DNA of 51,291 nt, from assembly GCA_003141435.1 (NCBI GenBank), contig PLLW01000110.1, positions 9,383 through 60,673 of the forward strand, given 5' to 3'. Position 1 is the first letter of the stretch, and every line of letters starts with the position of its first letter. The notes beneath the pieces are model-generated. The model did not search any database and had not been told where the DNA came from. It worked only from the letters and a program-made list of their open reading frames with translations. Origin of the DNA: Ignavibacteriales bacterium. GTDB lineage: Bacteria > Bacteroidota > Ignavibacteria > Ignavibacteriales > Ignavibacteriaceae. A program made the position numbers and the translations under genes. Positions 8,076 to 16,291 of the stretch are shown one piece after another.

Positions 8076-8783
8076 ATGAAAAATGTTATAATCTGTAAAT
8101 CGTGTGGCTTTGAAAATCCCTATTATGAAGTAATCTGTTTGAATTGCCATTCCTTTCTTAGAGATAGGATTTTCAATATAGATCTTTGGAAAACGGTTGA
8201 GCAGCTTATTGAAACTCCGGTAAAAGCATTCAGTAGGATTATTCAATCAGAACACAAGAACTTTATTTCTTTGATTTTCATTTTCGCTGTATTCAAACTG
8301 TTTATTAGTTCGATATTCATTTCACTCGCTCTCTTTAAGAATGAACAAGCACTGAATTTATTTAGTACAAGATTTCTTTTCTTTGCTGGATGCGTGCTGT
8401 CAATGCTTGTAGTGCTTTCTCTTTTATTATTATTGATTCTTAAGGCTAGTGGAATAAAAGCAAGATTTAAGGATTTATTTGCACTATTTACATTTTCACT
8501 TATGCCTTATTCTTTCGCAGCCATAATACTATTTCCCGTAGAACTTATTATTTTTGGTAATTATTTGTTTTCTGTAAATCCCTCCCCTTTCATTATTAAA
8601 AGCTTTTTTGCTTGGGTATTGGTAAGCCTCGAAGTTCTTCTGATATTATGGAGTGCCTTTTTAACTGTAACAGGGACTTTTGCACAAACAAAATCAATAA
8701 AATTTTCCTTAATAAATTCCCTGATTTTTAATATAATTGTTTATTCATCAATCTATTTTTATTCGGTTTATTTAACATTATGA
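8076..8783 (+). CDS. Zinc-ribbon YIP1-like membrane protein
   Basis: The 235-residue protein starts with a zinc ribbon: Cys pairs CKSCG and CLNCH within residues 6-24. A short amphipathic stretch follows, then about five membrane helices from residue 65 to the end. This resembles the bacterial YIP1/DUF1282 membrane family with an N-terminal zinc ribbon. The function of these bacterial proteins is not established. Its stop overlaps the start of the aminotransferase gene by four bases (ATGA), which implies translational coupling although the two functions look unrelated. Confidence 0.7.
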   Translation: MKNVIICKSCGFENPYYEVICLNCHSFLRDRIFNIDLWKTVEQLIETPVKAFSRIIQSEHKNFISLIFIFAVFKLFISSIFISLALFKNEQALNLFSTRFLFFAGCVLSMLVVLSLLLLLILKASGIKARFKDLFALFTFSLMPYSFAAIILFPVELIIFGNYLFSVNPSPFIIKSFFAWVLVSLEVLLILWSAFLTVTGTFAQTKSIKFSLINSLIFNIIVYSSIYFYSVYLTL

Positions 8784-9964
8784 TTATTGATTTATTTGAA
8801 AAAGAAAAAGAATATTTTATACACACCTACAATAGGATACCTGTTGATATTTCTCATGGGGAAGGCGTACATCTGTTTGATAAGAAAGGGAATAGGTACC
8901 TGGATTTCTTCTCTGGTCTTGGAGTAAATGCACTTGGTTATTCTCACCCGGGTATTGTAAAAGCAGTCTCAGATCAGATTGCTAAATTTGGTCATTTATC
9001 AAATTACTTTGTCACTGATATACAGGTAGAGTTTTCAGAAAAGCTGCTGAAGTGTTCAGGAATGTCTAAGGTCTTTCTGTCTAATAGCGGAACTGAAGCC
9101 GTAGAAGCTGCAATTAAGCTTATTAGGAAGAAATATGGACCTGGTAAGAAGATATTTTCATTATCTAATGCATTTCATGGCAGGACATATGGAGCTCTTT
9201 CATTAACCGCTAATGAGAATTATAGGACCCCTTTCTTGCCTCTTTTGCCAAATATTTATCAAATCGGTTTTAATAATATTCCCGATTTAATTAAAAATAT
9301 CGGAAAGGATACTGCGGCCGTATTTGTTGAATTCATTCAGGGTGAGGGGGGAATAAATTTAGTTTCAGAAGAATTTATAAATGAGCTGAAAGCACTTAGA
9401 GCAGCATTTGATTTCATTCTGGTTAGTGATTGTATACAGTGCGGCATAGGAAGAACGGGTAAAGCATTTTCACATGAATATTATGATATTATCCCTGATA
9501 TCATATTATCAGCTAAAGCTATCGGTGGTGGACTGCCGCTCGGGGCAATGCTCGTAAATGATAATCTTTCAAAAGAATTTGCTCCCGGGGATCATGGAAC
9601 TACATTTGGTGGTAACCCTGTAAGCTGTGCTGCTGGAAATGTCGTTTTATCTGAAGTGTTCGAACATGGCCTTGTTCATGAAGTTAAAATAAACGGAGAC
9701 TACCTCATAAGTCAGTTATTGGAATTAAAGGACATGTATCCTAACCTTATCAAGGAAGTAAGAGGGCGCGGATTTATGATTGGTGTTGATTTTAATTATG
9801 AATGTCCTAATATCGTTACAAAATTAAGAGATAGGAAAATATTCGCTAATTGTACTAATAAAACTGTATTAAGACTATTGCCTCCTTTGATAATGCAGAA
9901 AAACGATATCGATTTCTTCCTTTATAATTTACATGAATCAATTAAAGAAATGGATAAAAAATAA
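8780..9964 (+). CDS. Class III PLP aminotransferase (acetylornithine/GABA type)
   Basis: At 394 residues it matches the acetylornithine / 4-aminobutyrate aminotransferase family. Motifs in order are SNSGTEAVEAAIKLIR (102-116), FHGRTYGALS, FVEFIQGEGG, and SDCIQCGIGRTG with Asp217 facing the PLP ring nitrogen. The PLP lysine is Lys246 in LSAKAIGGGLPLGAM, followed by GTTFGGNPVSCAAG. The usual Asp-Glu-(Val/Ile)-Gln is Asp-Cys-Ile-Gln here, so the Glu is replaced by Cys218. No arginine genes lie nearby, so the substrate (acetylornithine, ornithine or GABA) cannot be fixed. It shares one base with the nadB start. Confidence 0.88.
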   Translation: MIIDLFEKEKEYFIHTYNRIPVDISHGEGVHLFDKKGNRYLDFFSGLGVNALGYSHPGIVKAVSDQIAKFGHLSNYFVTDIQVEFSEKLLKCSGMSKVFLSNSGTEAVEAAIKLIRKKYGPGKKIFSLSNAFHGRTYGALSLTANENYRTPFLPLLPNIYQIGFNNIPDLIKNIGKDTAAVFVEFIQGEGGINLVSEEFINELKALRAAFDFILVSDCIQCGIGRTGKAFSHEYYDIIPDIILSAKAIGGGLPLGAMLVNDNLSKEFAPGDHGTTFGGNPVSCAAGNVVLSEVFEHGLVHEVKINGDYLISQLLELKDMYPNLIKEVRGRGFMIGVDFNYECPNIVTKLRDRKIFANCTNKTVLRLLPPLIMQKNDIDFFLYNLHESIKEMDKK

Positions 9965-11589
9965 TGGCTCTTAAAACTGATGTACTTGTTATTGGAAGTG
10001 GTATAGCTGGCTTATTTACTGCGCTCAAAGTCTCTGAATACGCTGATGTAATCCTTATTACAAAGAAAAATCAATCGGATTCTAATACAAATTATGCCCA
10101 GGGCGGAATTGCATCCGTTATTGATACAAAAGATTCTTTCGAAAAGCATATTCAGGATACTATGGTGGCGGGAGCAGGATTATGCAACGAAAAGACGGTT
10201 AGCATACTCGTACATGAGGGTCCTGATAGAATTTATGACCTAATAGAATTGGGTACTAATTTTACTCGTAAAGATGGAAAACTTGATCTCGCTAAAGAAG
10301 GTGGACATTCAATGCCTAGAATTGTTCATGCAAGAGATTTTACTGGACAAGAAATAGAAAGAGCTTTGATTGAAAGCGTTAATGCGAAATCAAATATAAC
10401 TGTTATAGAAAATACCTTAGCTATTGATTTGCTTACAGAACATAACGCTAATGACCTCAAGGAAGCTACTTTAAATAATAGAAATTGCTGGGGAGCATAT
10501 GTTCTAATTTGTAATCAGAATAAAGTCGAAAAAATAACTTCAAAAGCTACTGTACTCGCTACTGGTGGATTAGGTCAGGTTTACCTTCATACTACTAATC
10601 CCGCAATTGCAACTGGAGATGGGTTTGCTATGGCATATAGATCCGGAGCATTGCTCGGGAATATGGAATTTATTCAGTTCCATCCAACTAGTTTATATAC
10701 TTCTGAAAAAGAAAGAGACTTCCATGCTCCTGCTTTCTTAATCTCTGAAGCTGTAAGAGGCTTCGGTGGAATATTAAGAACTCAGGATGGTAAAGAATTC
10801 ATGGAAAAATATGACCCTAGGAAAGAACTAGCTCCGAGAGATATAGTTGCAAGGGCGATCGATAGTGAATTAAAAAGAAGGGGAGATGAATTCGTCTATC
10901 TGGATATTACTCACAAGAAAAAAGACGAAATATTAGAACACTTCCCGAATATATATAATACTTGTTTGAAATATGAAATAGATATTTCTAAGGATTTTAT
11001 TCCAGTGGTCCCTGCTGCTCATTATGCCTGTGGGGGTATAGCTGTTGATGAAAACGCTAGAACCTCATTAAAAGGTCTGTATGCTTGCGGTGAAGTTACT
11101 ATGACTGGGGTGCATGGGGCAAATAGACTTGCAAGTAATTCCCTTCTTGAAGCAGTTGTATTTGGATATCATGCGGCAGCGGATATAAAGGAATTCATTA
11201 ATAATTATAAATCTAAAATTCCTGGAATTCCGGAATGGGACGATTCGGGTACCCTATCAGCTGATGAGAAGGTTCTTATAACACATAGTACTAAGGAAGT
11301 CAAACAAATAATGTGGGATTATGTTGGAATTGTTAGGTCAAATTTAAGACTCGAACGCGCTGCAATTAGAATTCATAATATTTTCATGGAAACAGAAAAC
11401 TTATATAAAAAAACTAAAATATTTGAAGATATTCTTGAACTGAGAAACCTGGTCGCTTGTGCGCATATGATTATAAAATCTGCCCAGCTCAGAAAAGAGA
11501 GCAGAGGATTGCATTATACTCTAGACTATCCTACTGCCGATTATATTTCGGAACCAAAGGATACTCTCATTAGAAATACTCACACTTGA
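9964..11589 (+). CDS. nadB: L-aspartate oxidase
   Basis: NadB oxidises L-aspartate to iminoaspartate, the first step of de novo NAD synthesis. The 541-residue protein has the N-terminal FAD dinucleotide fold (DVLVIGSGIAGLFTALKV), TNYAQGGIA, ARDFTGQEIERAL, FHPTSLY, SEAVRGFGGIL and HYACGGIAVDENARTSLKG. The FAD-binding end GEVTMTGVHGANRLASNSLL and a C-terminal helical domain with RSNLRLERA follow. These are the NadB signatures rather than those of succinate dehydrogenase. nadA and nadC are not in the window. The start overlaps the preceding stop (TAATG). Confidence 0.96.
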   Translation: MALKTDVLVIGSGIAGLFTALKVSEYADVILITKKNQSDSNTNYAQGGIASVIDTKDSFEKHIQDTMVAGAGLCNEKTVSILVHEGPDRIYDLIELGTNFTRKDGKLDLAKEGGHSMPRIVHARDFTGQEIERALIESVNAKSNITVIENTLAIDLLTEHNANDLKEATLNNRNCWGAYVLICNQNKVEKITSKATVLATGGLGQVYLHTTNPAIATGDGFAMAYRSGALLGNMEFIQFHPTSLYTSEKERDFHAPAFLISEAVRGFGGILRTQDGKEFMEKYDPRKELAPRDIVARAIDSELKRRGDEFVYLDITHKKKDEILEHFPNIYNTCLKYEIDISKDFIPVVPAAHYACGGIAVDENARTSLKGLYACGEVTMTGVHGANRLASNSLLEAVVFGYHAAADIKEFINNYKSKIPGIPEWDDSGTLSADEKVLITHSTKEVKQIMWDYVGIVRSNLRLERAAIRIHNIFMETENLYKKTKIFEDILELRNLVACAHMIIKSAQLRKESRGLHYTLDYPTADYISEPKDTLIRNTHT

Positions 11590-11791
11590 ACATATTCTGC
11601 CATTCAGTTGAAATATTACTGAAGATTTGCCTTCATATACTTTACTATTACCCCATATCTTATTCCCTTAGCGTAACAATACGATTATATTTGATTTCTG
11701 CAATCAGAAGTATAACTGTATTGGTACCTATATCAATTGAAGCAATTTTCATAATATTTCTTTATTTTAAGTTCTAAATTAAAAATAACTT
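11590..11791 (+). other. Intergenic stretch, no supported gene
   Basis: About 200 AT-rich bases between nadB and the membrane-protein gene. A TTG-initiated frame of 63 codons crosses it, but it has no ribosome binding site and its composition follows the AT content, so I do not call it. No clear terminator hairpin is visible. Confidence 0.4.
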
Positions 11792-12316
11792 ATGAATGCT
11801 TTAAATAAAACATCCAAAATATTCGCTTTCCTGTCGGTTATAACATGCTCGCTTTGGATTGGGTCTTATTTATCTAGGTTATTTTTAAGCTATCAATTGT
11901 TTGAGGTACATGATCTTTCATTAAAATCATATATTACCTCAGCTAATTTGACAGGTATTTTAACAACGATGCTTCCATCTATCACTACCACATTTGTATT
12001 ATATATTTGTTTTATTCTTTCTTTTGTAATATTTATTATTTTTTCCCGTATTAAGCTCCGGGATAATGGCTGGTTGTTTATTATTGCTGTCATAGTATTA
12101 ATTACATTACCATTTGAGGTTTATTTAATGACAATTGATTATACAATAATTTGTCAGTTGAATTGTGGTACATTTAATACTTCGGAAATAGTTGGTTTGC
12201 TTGTCAGAAGAATTAAAGTATTGGGTAGTTTCCCGCTGATTGAAATATTTTGTTACTTGTCATTTTATTATTTCCTATTATTCCGACCCCTAACAAAGGT
12301 CAAAAATGAAGATTAA
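11792..12316 (+). CDS. Unrecognised four-helix membrane protein
   Basis: The 174-residue protein has four hydrophobic segments (about residues 12-32, 50-85, 94-116 and 148-165) and short polar loops, so it is an integral inner-membrane protein. No motif is recognised. It overlaps the next gene by 11 bases and lies in a plus-strand run leading to aroQ. It could be a small lineage-specific membrane protein; no function is proposed. Confidence 0.7.
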   Translation: MNALNKTSKIFAFLSVITCSLWIGSYLSRLFLSYQLFEVHDLSLKSYITSANLTGILTTMLPSITTTFVLYICFILSFVIFIIFSRIKLRDNGWLFIIAVIVLITLPFEVYLMTIDYTIICQLNCGTFNTSEIVGLLVRRIKVLGSFPLIEIFCYLSFYYFLLFRPLTKVKNED

Positions 12317-12584
12317 AGAAAAAGAATTTGAAGGGTTTATTCAGGAGCTAAAAATTTTAGCAGTTCAATTGGGCGCTGAAGTGCGCTTTGAAAAAGGCGA
12401 TTTTAAAGGTGGGTATTGTTTGCTTAAAGAAAGTAAAATAATAGTTATAAATAAGATGGCAAATCTACAGCGAAAAGCAATGATTCTTTCAATGGCTTTA
12501 AAGGAATTAGGAATAAATGAGGTGTTTCTGACTCCTAGGTTAAGAGAACTAATTGATGAAATGTCATCGGAGTTTTCAAAATGA
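12306..12584 (+). CDS. Small unrecognised soluble protein upstream of aroQ
   Basis: A 92-residue protein without signal peptide or membrane segment, beginning MKIKEKEFEGFIQELKI. It looks like a compact alpha/beta fold: a helix, two strands around GAEVRFEKGDFKGGYCLL and IIVINK, then two helices. It overlaps the membrane-protein gene by 11 bases and the aroQ start by four (ATGA), so it is very likely a translated gene in the operon. Tight coupling to aroQ hints at a shared context, but I cannot assign a function. Confidence 0.75.
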   Translation: MKIKEKEFEGFIQELKILAVQLGAEVRFEKGDFKGGYCLLKESKIIVINKMANLQRKAMILSMALKELGINEVFLTPRLRELIDEMSSEFSK

Positions 12585-13012
12585 AAATACTTATTATTAA
12601 TGGTCCTAACATCAATTTGCTCGGAATACGGGAGCATTCTAATTATGGAACTTTAACTTTATCAGAAATAAATAAAATTATTGAATCAGAATTTAATGAG
12701 ATAAAATTTGAGTTCTTTCAATCAAATTTAGAAGGAGAAATAATTGAGAAAATTCAGAATAAACAAAAAGAATTTGATGCATTAATAATAAATCCGGGAG
12801 GATATGCACATACATCGGTCGCCATTAAAGATGCTCTTGAGGCTTGTAAAATAATAAAGATTGAAGTACATCTGTCCCACTTGGCAAAGAGGGAAGATTA
12901 TAGGCAGACATTATTAACGGCAAGTGGCTGTGATGGTTATATCTCCGGATTTAAGGAAAAAAGTTACTTGGCGGCTGTTTACCTTGCCCAGAAACAAAAT
13001 AATCAGAAGTAA
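12581..13012 (+). CDS. aroQ: Type II 3-dehydroquinate dehydratase
   Basis: It dehydrates 3-dehydroquinate to 3-dehydroshikimate in the shikimate pathway. The 143-residue length is typical of the small dodecameric type II enzyme. Family blocks are ILIINGPNINLLGIRE at the N-terminus, Tyr22 in NYGTL (catalytic Tyr), QSNLEGEIIEKI, NPGGYAHTSVAIKDAL with Asn71 and His77, and EVHLSHLAKRED with His97 and Arg104. The C-terminal GYISGF segment is also present. Some positions (Gly74, Ala76) differ from the common NPGAYTHTS form, but the active-site residues are kept. Confidence 0.95.
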   Translation: MKILIINGPNINLLGIREHSNYGTLTLSEINKIIESEFNEIKFEFFQSNLEGEIIEKIQNKQKEFDALIINPGGYAHTSVAIKDALEACKIIKIEVHLSHLAKREDYRQTLLTASGCDGYISGFKEKSYLAAVYLAQKQNNQK

Positions 13013-13090
13013 TCTATAACTTTTTATTCCTTGCATCTTGCTATTATTAAAGGAAATATTTATTTTCATTAAAGTATAATATGAGTTATT

Positions 13091-13492
13091 ATGAAAGATC
13101 TTTCCATTAAAAAGCTCTATTACTCAATTAGTGAAGTAAGCAAGATTACTGATATGGAGCAATATGTGCTTCGATATTGGGAGTCTGAGTTTGAGCAGCT
13201 AAATCCTCAGAAGAACAGGGCTGGAAATAGAATTTACACAAATAAAGATATTCAGATTATTCTCCATATTAAAAGTCTTTTAAGGGAAAAGAAATATACA
13301 ATAGAGGGAGCGAAGAAAATATTGATCAATCTCAAATCAGAGCCAGTAATAGTTAAGACTGAATCCGGGCCTTCTATTGAAAACGAAAATATCCCTATCT
13401 CTCAAAATGAAAGTAAAAAAGAGAAATTTTTTATTAAAAAAGATCTCAAAGAAATGAAGCTGCTTTTGGAATATTTATTATCTTTATTATGA
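13091..13492 (+). CDS. MerR-family transcriptional regulator
   Basis: The 133-residue protein has an N-terminal MerR winged helix: KLYYSISEVSKITDMEQYVLRYWESEF gives the HTH, and NRAGNRIYTNKDIQIILHIK the wing and following helix. The motif then runs LLREKKYTIEGAKKIL. The C-terminal third is charged and probably a short coiled coil for dimerisation, with no Cys-rich metal site. This is the small MerR form common in Bacteroidota. Its stop is seven bases before tRNA-Pro. The target promoter is unknown. Confidence 0.9.
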   Translation: MKDLSIKKLYYSISEVSKITDMEQYVLRYWESEFEQLNPQKNRAGNRIYTNKDIQIILHIKSLLREKKYTIEGAKKILINLKSEPVIVKTESGPSIENENIPISQNESKKEKFFIKKDLKEMKLLLEYLLSLL

Positions 13493-13498
13493 TCAAAA

Positions 13499-13572
13499 CG
13501 GAACGTGGCGCAGCCCGGTAGCGTACCTGAATGGGGTTCAGGGGGTCGCGGGTTCAAATCCCGCCGTTCCGA
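13499..13572 (+). tRNA. tRNA-Pro (anticodon GGG)
   Basis: A complete cloverleaf of 74 bases. The acceptor stem is CGGAACG (13499-13505) paired with CGTTCCG (13565-13571), with A as discriminator at 13572. The D arm is GCGC-AGCCCGGTA-GCGT. The anticodon stem CCTGA/TCAGG encloses the loop ATGGGGT with anticodon GGG at 13533-13535. The T arm carries GGTTCAAATCC. The C1-G73-type start CGG is typical for proline tRNA. The CCA end is not encoded. It would read CCC and CCU codons. Confidence 0.97.
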
Positions 13573-13683
13573 CTTATCTGTCGCACAATGTATATAATTC
13601 ATATCTTATTTTACCAATTTGACGACCGCATTTATTTTTTATATAATAATGTTATTCGTTGTTTTAATTTATAATAGTTTTGA

Positions 13684-14301
13684 ATGATAAAACTTAAAGA
13701 AATAAATACTGTATCTAACTATTTGAGCTTATTAAGGCTTCTGATGGCTATTCCTTTTTGGATAATGCTTGATCATTTTCCATCTGCAAGGTATACGCTG
13801 TTTTCACTAATTCTATTTGCTTCCTTAACTGATATTATGGATGGTTATCTTGCAAGAAAAATGAACCAGGTTACTGAGTTTGGAAAGATAATCGATCCTC
13901 TAGCAGATAAAATTTGCATAGGACTAATTATTACAAAACTTTACTTGATACATCAAATTCCAGAGTTGTACTTTTTTATGATAATTGGTAGGGACCTCTT
14001 AATATTCCTGGGAGGAATATTTTTAATAAGAAAATTGGGTAGAGTCTTGCCATCAAATATGCTGGGTAAAATTACCGTACTTATAATCGGTGTCGTAATA
14101 ATATTGACATTGTTACAGTTAGATCAAAGTTCGGTCTATTTCAAATCTATTTATGTTATAAGTCTTTTATTGATTCTTGTATCGTTTACGGCTTATGCTA
14201 TAAGGGGATTCGAATTCTGGAATGCTAAATCTAAATCTGGAATTAGTGAAAGCGCAAAAGATACTTCAGAAATAAAGGATAATTATAATGGGCATGTTTA
14301 A
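13684..14301 (+). CDS. pgsA: CDP-alcohol phosphatidyltransferase (phosphatidylglycerophosphate synthase)
   Basis: This 205-residue inner-membrane enzyme transfers a phosphatidyl group from CDP-diacylglycerol, most likely to glycerol-3-phosphate, making phosphatidylglycerophosphate. The CDP-alcohol phosphotransferase signature is complete: Asp50, Asp53-Gly54, Ala57-Arg58, Gly67, Asp71 and Asp75 in DIMDGYLARKMNQ...GKIIDPLADK. Several membrane helices surround it (about 10-30, 35-50, 95-120, 125-145, 150-180). The 3' end overlaps ftsY by 14 bases. Other CDP-alcohol substrates cannot be excluded from sequence alone. Confidence 0.9.
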   Translation: MIKLKEINTVSNYLSLLRLLMAIPFWIMLDHFPSARYTLFSLILFASLTDIMDGYLARKMNQVTEFGKIIDPLADKICIGLIITKLYLIHQIPELYFFMIIGRDLLIFLGGIFLIRKLGRVLPSNMLGKITVLIIGVVIILTLLQLDQSSVYFKSIYVISLLLILVSFTAYAIRGFEFWNAKSKSGISESAKDTSEIKDNYNGHV

Positions 14302-15226
14302 TAATTTTAATTTTTCTAAACTTAAAGAAGGACTTACTAAAACCAGGGATAAAATAGTTAATTCTATTTCTGAAACAATTAGCGGTAAGGCAGTTATTGA
14401 CGATACGACTTTAGAGAAAATTGAGGAAATATTAATCACTGCCGATATTGGATATGATACAGCTACCAGGATAATTGAAAATACAAGAAAGAATATTAAA
14501 TCTGAGAGTAATCGTTCTCAATTAAATATATTGGATTTTGTTAAAAGAGAATTGATTTCTGTTTTTGATTTTCAGAATCTTGATATTGAAGAAGAAAAGA
14601 TACACAAACATAAACCTTATATTATCTTAATAGTTGGCATCAACGGAGTAGGAAAGACCACTACAGTTGGAAAACTTGCTCATAATTATAAGAAAGCAGG
14701 ACTAAAAGTGATAATAGGAGCAGCTGATACATTTAGGGCTGCTGCCAATGAGCAACTTGAAATATGGGCCAAACGTGCTGACGTCGGGATCACGCTAAAT
14801 AAACAAAGTACTGATCCATCGTCTGTAGCCTATGATACTGTACAAAAAGCTATAAAAGAAAAATTTGATGTTGTGCTAATTGACACAGCCGGTCGCTTAC
14901 ATAATAAATCACACTTAATGGATGAACTAGGAAAAATTAAAAGAGTAATTAATAAAGTGCTCCCCAATGCTCCTAATGATACCTTCCTTGTGCTTGATGG
15001 TAATACAGGCCAAAATGCCATTATACAGGCAGAGGAGTTTTCCAAAGTAACTGACATTACTGGATTGATCATTACTAAGCTGGATGGAACAGCTAAAGGC
15101 GGAGTGGTATTCCAAATAAGCTCAAAGCAGAAAATACCTGTAAAATATATCGGCATTGGTGAAGGTATTGATGATCTTCAAACATTTATCCCGGAACAAT
15201 TTGTAAAAGCAATTTTTGATATATAG
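14288..15226 (+). CDS. ftsY: Signal recognition particle receptor FtsY
   Basis: FtsY is the SRP receptor GTPase that targets ribosome-nascent chains to the membrane. The 312-residue protein has the helical N domain and the G domain. G1 is GINGVGKT (117-124), followed by AADTFRAAANEQLEIWAKR, DTAGRLHNKSHLMDEL (G3), TKLDGTAKGG (G4) and YIGIGEGIDDLQTF at the end. It lacks the long acidic N-terminal extension of E. coli FtsY, as in many bacteria. A second ATG at 14294 could be the start instead. It ends the plus-strand run. Confidence 0.97.
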   Translation: MGMFNNFNFSKLKEGLTKTRDKIVNSISETISGKAVIDDTTLEKIEEILITADIGYDTATRIIENTRKNIKSESNRSQLNILDFVKRELISVFDFQNLDIEEEKIHKHKPYIILIVGINGVGKTTTVGKLAHNYKKAGLKVIIGAADTFRAAANEQLEIWAKRADVGITLNKQSTDPSSVAYDTVQKAIKEKFDVVLIDTAGRLHNKSHLMDELGKIKRVINKVLPNAPNDTFLVLDGNTGQNAIIQAEEFSKVTDITGLIITKLDGTAKGGVVFQISSKQKIPVKYIGIGEGIDDLQTFIPEQFVKAIFDI

Positions 15227-15433
15227 TACGCCTAGATTTACTTTAGTAAAGTAATTATTTAAGTTCAATTAAACATTATTTACGTACACATTGTAAGATA
15301 AATAGGGTAGGCGAAATTATTTTGATTTTAAGAATGTTGTTTTATATAACGAATAGAAATACATTTAGTTTACATAATATACATTATAGGCGCATTATTA
15401 ATTCTGTAATCTAGTAATAGAGTAAATCATTAT
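15227..15433. other. Convergent intergenic region
   Basis: These 207 bases lie between two converging genes, ftsY and hbd, so both transcripts must end here. A short AT-rich inverted repeat, TTACTTT-AGT-AAAGTAA at 15238-15254, could act as a weak terminator for ftsY. I see no strong GC-rich hairpin and no gene. Confidence 0.35.
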
Positions 15434-16282
15434 TCAATATTTATAAAATCCTTCCCCGGTTTTACGACCCAATTTGTTTGCAGCTACCATTTTTTTTAAT
15501 AATGGACATGGTCTATATTTCGAATCATTATATCCATTGTAAAGAACCTCCATAATTGCTAAACATACATCAAGTCCTATAAAATCTGCTAGTGCCAATG
15601 GTCCCATCGGATGATTCATTCCGAGTTTCATCACTGCATCGATATCATCTTTTGATGCTACACCTTCCATTAAAGCAAATATTGCTTCATTGATCATAGG
15701 CAATAGAATCCTGTTGGATATAAATCCAGGGTAATCAAATACCTCAACAGGAATCTTATCTAATTTTTGAGATAATTTTTTTATTGCATTAAATGTCTCA
15801 TCACTTGTAGAATATCCACGAATTATCTCAATTAATTTCATAACAGGAACTGGATTCATAAAATGCATACCGATAAACTTCTCGGGGCGGCAAGATGTAG
15901 CAAGTTCGGTAATTGAAATTGATGATGTATTTGAGGCAAAAACTGTATCAGGTTTAAGCATTTTATCTAATTTATTGAATATAGACTGTTTAGCCTGTTT
16001 ATTTTCAAATATTGCTTCAATAACCAGATCTGAATTAGTGGGAATATTTTCTATTGATATAACTTTATTTATTCTTTTTAGTATTGCATTTTTATCACTT
16101 TCCATAATAGTTTCTTTTTTAACCTGGCGATCCAAATTCTGGGAAATTGTAACAAAAGCTCTTGAATAAAGCTGCTCCGAGGTCTCAACTAAATTAACAA
16201 TGAAACCTTTCATAGCAAAAACATGGGCTATCCCATTTCCCATAGTTCCGCCACCAATTACTGAAACATTTTTAATTTCCAT
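15434..16282 (-). CDS. hbd: 3-hydroxyacyl-CoA (3-hydroxybutyryl-CoA) dehydrogenase
   Basis: This NAD(P)-dependent dehydrogenase interconverts acetoacetyl-CoA and 3-hydroxybutyryl-CoA, or their longer homologues. The 282 residues match the stand-alone short form. The Rossmann motif is IGGGTMGNGIAHVF (9-22), followed by SNTSSISITELA and the catalytic His140 in IGMHFMNPVPVMKL. The C-terminal domain has PGFISNRIL, GMNHPMGPLALADFIGLD and ends GRKTGEGFYKY. The AAGGT before the ATG is a possible ribosome binding site. The neighbouring upstream gene is a frameshifted thiolase, the usual partner in beta-oxidation or butanoate metabolism. Confidence 0.94.
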   Translation of the reverse strand: MEIKNVSVIGGGTMGNGIAHVFAMKGFIVNLVETSEQLYSRAFVTISQNLDRQVKKETIMESDKNAILKRINKVISIENIPTNSDLVIEAIFENKQAKQSIFNKLDKMLKPDTVFASNTSSISITELATSCRPEKFIGMHFMNPVPVMKLIEIIRGYSTSDETFNAIKKLSQKLDKIPVEVFDYPGFISNRILLPMINEAIFALMEGVASKDDIDAVMKLGMNHPMGPLALADFIGLDVCLAIMEVLYNGYNDSKYRPCPLLKKMVAANKLGRKTGEGFYKY

Positions 16283-16291
16283 ACCTTACCT

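Noticed and set aside
11586-11777. 63-codon plus-strand frame after nadB
   Set aside because: TTG start without ribosome binding site, overlapping the nadB stop, composition like noncoding AT-rich DNA.
13402-13602. Minus-strand frame of 66 codons with the sequence RDLNPRPPEPHSGTLPGCAT
   Set aside because: It is the antisense of tRNA-Pro. This peptide is a well-known false protein arising from proline tRNA genes.
13499-13683. tRNA-Pro as an integration site of a mobile element
   Set aside because: No integrase, no direct repeat of the tRNA 3' end was seen nearby, and the following genes are housekeeping (pgsA, ftsY). The XerC-like gene at 21 kb is a chromosomal recombinase in a core cluster.
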